Below are positions 59,092 to 64,000 of a stretch of 64,000 nt of DNA, piece by piece; the stretch's first letter is position 1; each line of letters begins with the position of its first letter. The position numbers and the translations under genes are program-made. The DNA comes from an uncultured Prevotellaceae bacterium (GTDB taxonomy: Bacteria > Bacteroidota > Bacteroidia > Bacteroidales > Bacteroidaceae): positions 1-64,000 of the forward strand of contig ONMI01000001.1 of NCBI GenBank assembly GCA_900318915.1, read 5' to 3'. Below the pieces are notes generated by a model. That model was given only the letters and a program-made list of their open reading frames with translations. It was not told the DNA's origin and searched no databases.

Positions 59092-62019
59092 TTATAGTTT
59101 TATCTTGGTTTGTGCATGGCTGGTCTTGATGAGGTAGACACCTCCCTGGGGCAGGGAGAGGTGCAGGCGGCCGTGCTGCGGTGCGTAGGTGCCCAGGAGC
59201 ATGCCCTGCAGGTTGTACACCCTCACGGGTTCGTCGGCGGTCAGTCCGCTCAAGGTAAGTCCGTCGGCATCCTTGCGCCACTGCCATCTTGTGTCGGCGG
59301 TCTCCTCTATGCCGTCGTGGTCGGCCAGGGTGGCGCGCACGATGAGGCGGGTGCAGACGGGCATGTCAAGGGTGAGGGTGGGGCCGTCGTAGTCCTGCTC
59401 CTGACTGCCCTGACTGCTGATGGTGATAACCTTCCAGCCCGTCACCTGTTTGCCGTCGGCGGGAGTGCCGCTCAGGGTGAGGCTTCGTCCTTGGAAGAAC
59501 TTGCCGTCGAAGATGCCCTTGCTCAGCCTCACGCCGTTGATGCTGATGTCCACGCCCTGCAGCTCCTCCTCGTCCATGTTTTTGTTCACCTCCATGGCTA
59601 TGGGACTGCCCAGCTCGTAGTAGTTGGCCAGGTGGTTGTAGAAGTAGTTGCAGCGGTCGCGCAGGAAGTTGCGTGCGCTGGTCAGCTCATCGTTGTAGTT
59701 GGGCCACCACCGGTTGATGAGTTCGCGGTGGTAGGGATACTCGGTCTTTATCATCTCATACATGGGGTCCCACACCTCGCGGGTGCCGCTCTGGTTCATG
59801 AAGTCGCCCATATAGATGGCTGCGCGGTCTATGAACTCGCGCTTGAAGTCGTCCACCTCCATCATGCGGCGGAACAGCCGGGTGTGCTCGGAGTGGTTGG
59901 CCCAGTTGTGGCTGCTGTCGTAGTTGGGGTCGTATATCCAGGCTATCGTGTTGTAGCTGGCCTGGGTGCCGTAGAGTCCCAGTCCGAAGTCGGTGTCCTT
60001 GGCTATGAAGCGCCACACGCCGCCCTCGGTGCGGGGGCGCCACATCACGATGTTGTTGCCGGGGAAGTCCTGGTTGTTGTAGAAGAGGTTCATCACCATC
60101 AGATTGAGGAACTCGCGCCAGTCTATCCACTGCTCATACTCCTCGAGGGTGTGTCCGTGTTCGCCGTAGAAGGCGGCGAAGGCGTTCCAGTGGTCCATGT
60201 CGCCCTCCTTCAGCTGGTTCCAGTTCTCTATCATGTCGATGTCTTCCAGCCCGTCGTAGTGGGTGTAGATGTTGTCCTCGTTGCTGCGCTCGCGTATGTT
60301 GAGCATGCCTTTGTACACGCCATTTATGTAGATTACCACGGGCCGCCATGCCTGCCAGTCGAGGTCGGTGTGGCGGGCCATGGTGCGCTGAATCACGGCA
60401 TCGCGCATGTAGAGATAGTCGAAGTCGTTGCCGGCGTTGCGAAGGATGATTGATTTGAAGTCGGTCACACCGGGCCGCTGGTCGGGGAAGAACTCATAGT
60501 CCAGCCGCTTGGTGCCGAACCGCTTGTTGGCATACACCACCAGGCTCTTGAGCTGTGCGCCGCGCGAGGCGCCGCCCTGCACGCGGGTCTCGCAGAGTTG
60601 GTTAAGAAGACTGCTGGTGTTCTCTCCCTCGAAATACTCGAAGTTGATGGGCCTGCGCCAGTCGTATTCGTAGTTTTTCTTGTTCGAGCTGTAGGTGCCG
60701 TTCACATAGATGCCCTGCTTGTTGTGGTAGAAGTGCTTGTCGTCGGTCACAATCGACACCACGGGCAGGGTGAGCTGGTGTCCTAAGTAGAGGTAGGAGT
60801 GGGTGGTGGAGCGGGGCGAAAGGAAACCCTCGCAGAACAGCTTGGCACGCACGGTGCGGGTGTTGTAGATGGTGATGGGACCTGTATATTCGGGACTGCT
60901 CTCGGTGGGCTCGCTGCCGTTGATGGTGTAGCGTATCACGGTACCCTCAGGGCTGCCCTCGGGCAGCGAGAGCGTCAGACTGATGCTTTCGTGTCCGGTG
61001 GTCACACGGCCGGGTTCGCTGAACACGGGGTCGCCCAGCAGAGTGCTGCTCACCGAGCCGCAGTTGGCCTTGCCGGGGGTGGGGGTGGTCATATAGCCCC
61101 ATTCCTCGGCGCCGTTGGTCTTGCGGCCGTAGGCTATGTTGGGTGCGGGTTGTTTCTTCTTCGGGGTGGCCTTGTCGGTCTGCTGTCCGTTGTGGAACAG
61201 GTACACGGCGCCGTCCTTGCCTGAGTCGATGCGGAAGTCGGTGTGCCAGCGGTCAGCCACCTTGTCGCAGTACACCAAGGCATATTGTCCCGGTCCCAGC
61301 ATGCGGTCGGGCAGGGGCCAGGCCTTGGCGGCGTCGGGACTGTCGCCAAGGGCATATTCGCTCACCTGTATGGGGGCGGTGCTGTTGTTGAACAGCTCCA
61401 CCCACGAGTCGGGATAGTCATTGATGTCATCGAGCAGACAGTCGATGTTCGACTGCATGATTTCATTGATGACCAGTTGCGAGATGTCGGGGTTTATCTC
61501 TCCGGGGCCTTCCTCCGACTCCTCGTAGGGATGTGTCACCAGGTACACCCGGGTCACGGTGATGGTGGCGGGATTGGAGGTCTGCAGGGCTATCTGGTCC
61601 ACGCTGCTCATGTCGTGGCCGTCGAAGAGGCACTCCAGGCGGGTGATGCCTCTCTCGCCCCAACCGCTGGCGCTGCCCACCAGTATCTGCGTGTTCACCG
61701 TGGTGGCCTCGGCATATTCGAACACCACCTTCTCATACTCACTCCAGTCGGCCCCATGCCCGTCCTGCTGCAGCCAGGCGGCCATGCCGCCCCAGGTTTG
61801 CGCGTGGAAGGTCACCGAGCCGTCGTCGTTGTTCACGAGCCACTCGTTGCCTCCCCAGCAGTAGGTGAAGAGCGACAGTATATCCGTCGTGTCGGCTTTC
61901 AGCACATGCGGCGCTTGGGGTGCCTCCCATTCGCCGGCCTTGTTCATGGCGTTGCTGCAGAGGGTGCCGGTCAGCATCATACCTGCAACCATCAGTAAAA
62001 AGAGTCTTTTCTTATGCAT
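59092..62019 (-). CDS. Secreted CotH-kinase/LTD protein with T9SS C-terminal sorting domain
   Basis: The 975-aa protein has a signal peptide (about 1-25), an N-terminal beta domain (about 35-165), a lamin-tail domain (about 180-290, INEIMQSNIDCLLDD and WVELFNNSTAPIQ), a chitobiase-type C domain (about 345-420, IRYTINGSEPTESSPEYTG), a CotH kinase domain (about 420-800: LRNAGNDFDYLYMRD, VVIYINGVYKGMLNIRERS, WRFIAKDTDFGLGLYG with metal-type Asp), and a tail of about 75 aa (VRVYNLQGMLLG, LPQGGVYLIKTSH) typical of type A T9SS sorting domains. CotH kinases phosphorylate spore-coat proteins in Bacillus; targets here are unknown. It fits the PorE-like component at 7-9 kb. Confidence 0.88.
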   Translation of the reverse strand: MHKKRLFLLMVAGMMLTGTLCSNAMNKAGEWEAPQAPHVLKADTTDILSLFTYCWGGNEWLVNNDDGSVTFHAQTWGGMAAWLQQDGHGADWSEYEKVVFEYAEATTVNTQILVGSASGWGERGITRLECLFDGHDMSSVDQIALQTSNPATITVTRVYLVTHPYEESEEGPGEINPDISQLVINEIMQSNIDCLLDDINDYPDSWVELFNNSTAPIQVSEYALGDSPDAAKAWPLPDRMLGPGQYALVYCDKVADRWHTDFRIDSGKDGAVYLFHNGQQTDKATPKKKQPAPNIAYGRKTNGAEEWGYMTTPTPGKANCGSVSSTLLGDPVFSEPGRVTTGHESISLTLSLPEGSPEGTVIRYTINGSEPTESSPEYTGPITIYNTRTVRAKLFCEGFLSPRSTTHSYLYLGHQLTLPVVSIVTDDKHFYHNKQGIYVNGTYSSNKKNYEYDWRRPINFEYFEGENTSSLLNQLCETRVQGGASRGAQLKSLVVYANKRFGTKRLDYEFFPDQRPGVTDFKSIILRNAGNDFDYLYMRDAVIQRTMARHTDLDWQAWRPVVIYINGVYKGMLNIRERSNEDNIYTHYDGLEDIDMIENWNQLKEGDMDHWNAFAAFYGEHGHTLEEYEQWIDWREFLNLMVMNLFYNNQDFPGNNIVMWRPRTEGGVWRFIAKDTDFGLGLYGTQASYNTIAWIYDPNYDSSHNWANHSEHTRLFRRMMEVDDFKREFIDRAAIYMGDFMNQSGTREVWDPMYEMIKTEYPYHRELINRWWPNYNDELTSARNFLRDRCNYFYNHLANYYELGSPIAMEVNKNMDEEELQGVDISINGVRLSKGIFDGKFFQGRSLTLSGTPADGKQVTGWKVITISSQGSQEQDYDGPTLTLDMPVCTRLIVRATLADHDGIEETADTRWQWRKDADGLTLSGLTADEPVRVYNLQGMLLGTYAPQHGRLHLSLPQGGVYLIKTSHAQTKIKL

Positions 62020-62048
62020 GGTAAGTGGTTATTCAGAAAATCATCATG

Positions 62049-62056
62049 CAAATGTA
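62049..62056 (-). promoter_or_regulatory. Candidate -7 element of the CotH unit
   Basis: The minus strand reads TACATTTG (62056-62049), about 30 nt before ATG 62019. Confidence 0.5.
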
Positions 62057-62095
62057 CCTCTTTTTTCCCAAACTCCGATGCCTATGCCCCATTTT

Positions 62096-62135
62096 ATTAA
62101 AAAAGGAGTGCAAACCCCTTTGGTCAGCACTCCTT
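62096..62135 (-). terminator. Minus-strand terminator downstream of the small basic ORF
   Basis: AAGGAGTGC (62135-62127 read on the minus strand) pairs with GCACTCCTT (62111-62103) and is followed by TTTTTTAAT on the minus strand. It lies 24 nt after the stop of the 75-codon ORF and just upstream of the CotH promoter. Confidence 0.8.
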
Positions 62136-62158
62136 CCTCTCATCATAGCCGCCCCTTA

Positions 62159-62386
62159 TCAAGGGGCTCCAAATTTTTTCCTCCTTTTTGAGAATGCCTT
62201 GGCTTTTTTCATTACTTCCAGCTTACGAGAGACTGTTTCCTCACGTTTTTTATTTCTTTTTATTCTTTTTATAAAGCAAAGCGGTTTTTTATCATCTTCT
62301 TGTTCAGCTACATTCCCGATAATTACCCTCATGCGCCTGCGCACATGATAATTTCTGCGCATTACGGCAATTTCTTTCAATGTCAT
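62159..62386 (-). CDS. Small, highly basic protein of unknown function
   Basis: ATG 62386 (MTLKEIAVMRRNYHVRRRM) gives 75 aa, rich in Lys/Arg, with one Cys (KPLCFIKRIKRNKK). The TTG nine bases upstream could also start translation. No family recognised. Support: it ends 24 nt before a well-formed terminator on the same strand, and its first 12 codons plus upstream sequence occur a second time in the tandem copy. The stop codon falls in a GCCCCTT/AAGGGGC hairpin (62151-62167). No -7 promoter element is visible, so it may depend on read-through from nadE. It could also be the remnant of a larger gene. Confidence 0.45.
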   Translation of the reverse strand: MTLKEIAVMRRNYHVRRRMRVIIGNVAEQEDDKKPLCFIKRIKRNKKREETVSRKLEVMKKAKAFSKRRKKFGAP

Positions 62387-62474
62387 TCTGATCAATTATG
62401 AGTATTATGGGTATTTCTTTCAGATTCTTCACTGGAGGTGCAATATTTCTGTTTCGTTCAGCAAGATTTGGAAT

Positions 62475-62509
62475 AAAAAATGATCATCGGGAACCGTCCC
62501 CGATGATCA
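62475..62509 (-). terminator. Internal terminator copy within the duplication
   Basis: TGATCATCGGG and CCCGATGATCA (62481-62491, 62499-62509) form an 11-bp stem with a T-run (62480-62475) on the minus strand. Its first three bases are the stop codon of the 13-codon ORF. Confidence 0.75.
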
Positions 62510-62548
62510 AATATTTCTGCGCATTACGGCAATTTCTTTCAATGTCAT
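62507..62548 (-). other. 13-codon leader-like ORF ending in a terminator hairpin
   Basis: ATG 62548 encodes MTLKEIAVMRRNI and stops at TGA 62509-62507. The first 12 residues equal those of the 75-aa ORF. Whether it is translated is unknown; the arrangement resembles a leader peptide with attenuator, but could be a plain by-product of the duplication. Confidence 0.4.
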
Positions 62549-62636
62549 TCTGATCAATTATGAGTATTATGGTTATTTCTTTCAGATTCTGCACCGTAGG
62601 TGCAATATTTCTGTTTCGTTCAGCAAGATTTGGAAT

Positions 62637-62672
62637 AAAAAAATGATCATCGAGAACCGTCCCCGATGATCA
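62637..62672 (-). terminator. Terminator of nadE
   Basis: TGATCATCG and CGATGATCA (62644-62652, 62664-62672) form a stem that on the minus strand is followed by seven T (62643-62637). It begins 11 nt after the nadE stop codon and is the second copy of the hairpin at 62475-62509. Confidence 0.85.
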
Positions 62673-62682
62673 TTTTTCATTT

Positions 62683-63438
62683 TTAATCTTTAATCTTTTC
62701 AAAGTGCGGTATCGGTTTCAGCTTGAACAGATTCTTCCTGTGCTTGTCGTCGATGAGCGCTTTTACCCTCGGGTCCTCGCACTCGCCCGTCAGGATGTAG
62801 CGGTCCAGGGCGGCGTAGGTGAATCCCAGATTGTCCTCATCTGTCTTTCCGCACAGACCGTCGGAGGGCGTCTTCTCCACCAGGTCGATGGGCAGCCCCA
62901 GTTCCTTGCCCACGGCTATCACCTCGCACACGCACAGTCCGCCCAGCGGCGAGAAGTCGCCGGCTGCGTCGCCATAACGTGTGGAGTAGCCCACCCAGTC
63001 TTCCGACAGGTTGCAGGTGTTGGCCACGCGTCCGTTCATCGACTGTGACACGGCATAGAGGGTGGTCATGCGAAGGCGCGGCGGCATGTTGATGGTAGTT
63101 TGGCTGCTCACCTCGGCGCCCAGGGTGGCCAGTTGCTCGCTCACCGCCTTGGTCAGTGCGGCGCTCGTCTCACCTATGTTCACGCAGCAGTGGCGGATGC
63201 CCAGATGGTTGATGAGCCGCATACTGTCGTCGATGTCGGGCTGCACGCCGTTGGGCATGGTCACGCCAATCACACGGTCCTTGCCCAGTGCCTCCACGCA
63301 GAGGCCGGCCACCACACTGCTGTCTTTACCGCCCGAGATGCCGATTACGGCGTTGCAGCCGGGACCGTTCTCCTCGAACCACTGTCTTATCCACTCCACT
63401 ACTTGGTCTTTCACTTTCTTTGCGTCAAATGTTTCCAT
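62683..63438 (-). CDS. nadE: Ammonia-dependent NAD(+) synthase
   Basis: Makes NAD from deamido-NAD, ATP and ammonia. The 251-aa protein has the PP-loop VIGISGGKDSSVVAGL (about 32-47), NTCNLSEDWVGYSTRYGDAAGDFSPLGGL (Mg and substrate loop) and KTPSDGLCGKTDEDNLGFTY. It lacks the N-terminal nitrilase (glutaminase) domain, so it uses free ammonia or a separate amidotransferase. Upstream lie repeats of AAAAGACAT, the last of which contains the start codon. Confidence 0.94.
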   Translation of the reverse strand: METFDAKKVKDQVVEWIRQWFEENGPGCNAVIGISGGKDSSVVAGLCVEALGKDRVIGVTMPNGVQPDIDDSMRLINHLGIRHCCVNIGETSAALTKAVSEQLATLGAEVSSQTTINMPPRLRMTTLYAVSQSMNGRVANTCNLSEDWVGYSTRYGDAAGDFSPLGGLCVCEVIAVGKELGLPIDLVEKTPSDGLCGKTDEDNLGFTYAALDRYILTGECEDPRVKALIDDKHRKNLFKLKPIPHFEKIKD

Positions 63439-63480
63439 GTCTTTTGTGTTTTTATGTCTTTTTATGTTTATATGTCTTTT
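63437..63480 (-). repeat. Short direct repeats in the nadE initiation region
   Basis: ATGTCTTTT occurs at 63437, 63454 and 63472 on the plus strand (minus strand AAAAGACAT), 17-18 bp apart. The copy nearest nadE overlaps the ATG (63438-63436). Confidence 0.75.
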
Positions 63481-63514
63481 TAATACCCTTTAATTTCCTT
63501 TTCAAAACCACAAA

Positions 63515-63632
63515 TGTCCTTTTAACTTCCCTTTAACTTCCTTTTAACTCCCTTTTAACTTCCTTTTAACTCCCCTTTAACTTCCCTTTAACTTCCCTTC
63601 TCTTTAACTTCCCTTCTCTTTAACTTCCCTTA
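63515..63632 (-). repeat. Minisatellite of about 11 bp between galM and nadE
   Basis: Nine copies of a GAAGTTAAA-type unit (minus strand; plus strand TTTAACTTC/TTTAACTCC) follow each other, mostly 11-12 bp apart, with two longer units (about 15-16 bp, extra AGAGAAG) at the galM side. The last codons and TAA stop of galM (AAG GGA AGT TAA) form the first unit. Confidence 0.9.
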
Positions 63633-64000
63633 AAAAAGATGAGTTTCGTTTCCGATCGGTACTCCTCGCCGGGCCGCAGCACCGTCGAGGGCCACTCCGG
63701 ATGATGCGGACTGTCGGCCAGGTGCATCGTTTCTAAGCAGATGGCCGAGCGGCGTGGATAGGCCACGCCCTGCTTGCCGCGTTGCGCCCCTTTCAGTCCG
63801 TTGGCGGTGTAGATATGCACCACGGGCTCGGTGGTGTACAGGCGCATGCGGCGTCCGCTCGTGGGGTCGTACACCTCGGCGGCACAGCCGCCCCTGCGCG
63901 CTTTCTTGCCCAGGACGAACGAGTGGTCGTAGCCCCGCGTCACGTTCAGCTGGTCGTCGTCGCGGTCTATGTCCTGCCCTATGCGCTTGGGCTTGACGAA
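63620..64000 (-). CDS. galM: Aldose 1-epimerase, C-terminal part (cut by window end)
   Basis: The frame is open to the window edge; 126 residues are visible. It carries the galactose mutarotase C-terminal features: IGQDIDRDDDQLNVTRGYDHSFVL, and ICLETMHLADSPHHPEWPSTVLRPGE with the catalytic Glu. The enzyme interconverts alpha and beta anomers of aldoses. The N-terminal two thirds lie beyond 64000. The C terminus FFKGS is encoded by the first unit of the minisatellite. Confidence 0.93.
   Translation of the reverse strand, partial: FVKPKRIGQDIDRDDDQLNVTRGYDHSFVLGKKARRGGCAAEVYDPTSGRRMRLYTTEPVVHIYTANGLKGAQRGKQGVAYPRRSAICLETMHLADSPHHPEWPSTVLRPGEEYRSETKLIFFKGS

Larger units (their letters stand above)
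62351..62672 (-). repeat. Tandem 160-bp direct duplication downstream of nadE
   Basis: Copy 1 (62351-62509) and copy 2 (62513-62672) are offset by 162 bp and differ, by eye, at five bases plus one inserted A. Reading on the minus strand each copy holds a terminator-like hairpin with a T-run, an approximately 90-nt leader, and ATG plus the first 12 codons of the small basic ORF. Confidence 0.92.

Noticed and set aside
62351..62672. The tandem 160-bp repeat as a CRISPR array or insertion sequence
   Set aside because: Only two long, adjacent copies with no spacers, no transposase and no terminal inverted repeats with target duplication.
1..64000. tRNA, rRNA, riboswitch or mobile-element genes
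   Set aside because: I checked the intergenic gaps by eye for cloverleaf ends, transposase motifs and known riboswitch cores and found none. A tRNAscan-SE or Infernal run would settle this.

Overview
The window looks like a chromosomal segment of a fairly GC-rich member of the Bacteroidales, most probably a Prevotellaceae-type gut or oral anaerobe. The grounds are the Bacteroidetes-type promoter elements (TAnnTTTG at -7, in several cases TTTG 19-20 bp upstream), the almost universal lack of strong Shine-Dalgarno sites, many lipoproteins and DUF families typical of the phylum, a PorE-like type IX secretion (T9SS) component, a secreted protein with a T9SS-type C-terminal sorting domain, and GH43 glycosidases. 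I see no rRNA, tRNA, insertion sequence, prophage or CRISPR array. Almost everything is densely packed protein-coding sequence. Species-level assignment is not possible by eye.

Layout. 1-3.7 kb: a secreted protein of unknown function, then an ExbB / 4-TM protein / ExbD / ExbD proton-channel operon. 3.9-4.4 kb: an Lrp/AsnC regulator, separated by a perfect 17-bp bidirectional terminator from a leftward operon porE-like - rRNA m5C methyltransferase - thyA - folA (9.3-4.5 kb). 9.6-16.7 kb rightward: a giant FAD/Fe-S D-2-hydroxyacid dehydrogenase, a fucose-isomerase-like protein translationally coupled to a cysteine-desulfurase-like enzyme and a 97-aa orphan, and an Mrp Fe-S carrier ATPase. 17-19.6 kb: a DUF4251-like protein, a TonB-C-domain protein and a GYF-PrsW fusion. 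25.7-19.7 kb leftward: DUF1599 - DoxX/MauE - tpiA - SPOR - folE - lipoprotein - exoIII - lipoprotein. 25.9 kb rightward: a CCA-adding enzyme, then a tripartite RND efflux pump and an LpxA-like acyltransferase. 35.4-38.1 kb: lutABC-like lactate oxidation genes. 43.3-38.2 kb leftward: a six-gene operon (MATE, CMP-kinase-like, phosphoesterase, rfbB, fdtA-like, FemAB/GNAT) that looks like part of a dTDP-sugar pathway. 46.8-43.4 kb: two GH43 glycosidases. 47-55 kb rightward: a DUF6057-like membrane protein, an AT-rich intergenic region with an orphan terminator, a subtilisin, xseA-xseB, ilvE, a DUF975 protein, trmB and an unknown gene. 62-55 kb leftward: secreted CotH/LTD protein, LUD protein, topB and an acetyl-xylan-esterase-like enzyme. 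62-64 kb: a tandem 160-bp duplication, nadE, a minisatellite, and the C-terminal part of galM cut by the window end.

The least explained structures are at the right end. Downstream of nadE the sequence terminator + leader + first 12 codons of a small basic ORF occurs twice in tandem. The upstream copy is closed after 13 codons by a stop codon that is itself the first base triplet of an intrinsic terminator, and the downstream copy reads on into a 75-codon ORF with its own terminator. The galM-nadE spacer is an ~11-bp minisatellite whose unit contains the galM stop codon. An analogous 8-bp array whose unit contains the stop codon sits at the end of the FemAB/GNAT gene at 38.2 kb. The AT-rich 48.3-48.7 kb gap, ending in a terminator that no annotated gene needs, is a candidate small-RNA locus. 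All assignments are by reading the sequence; no database search was run.
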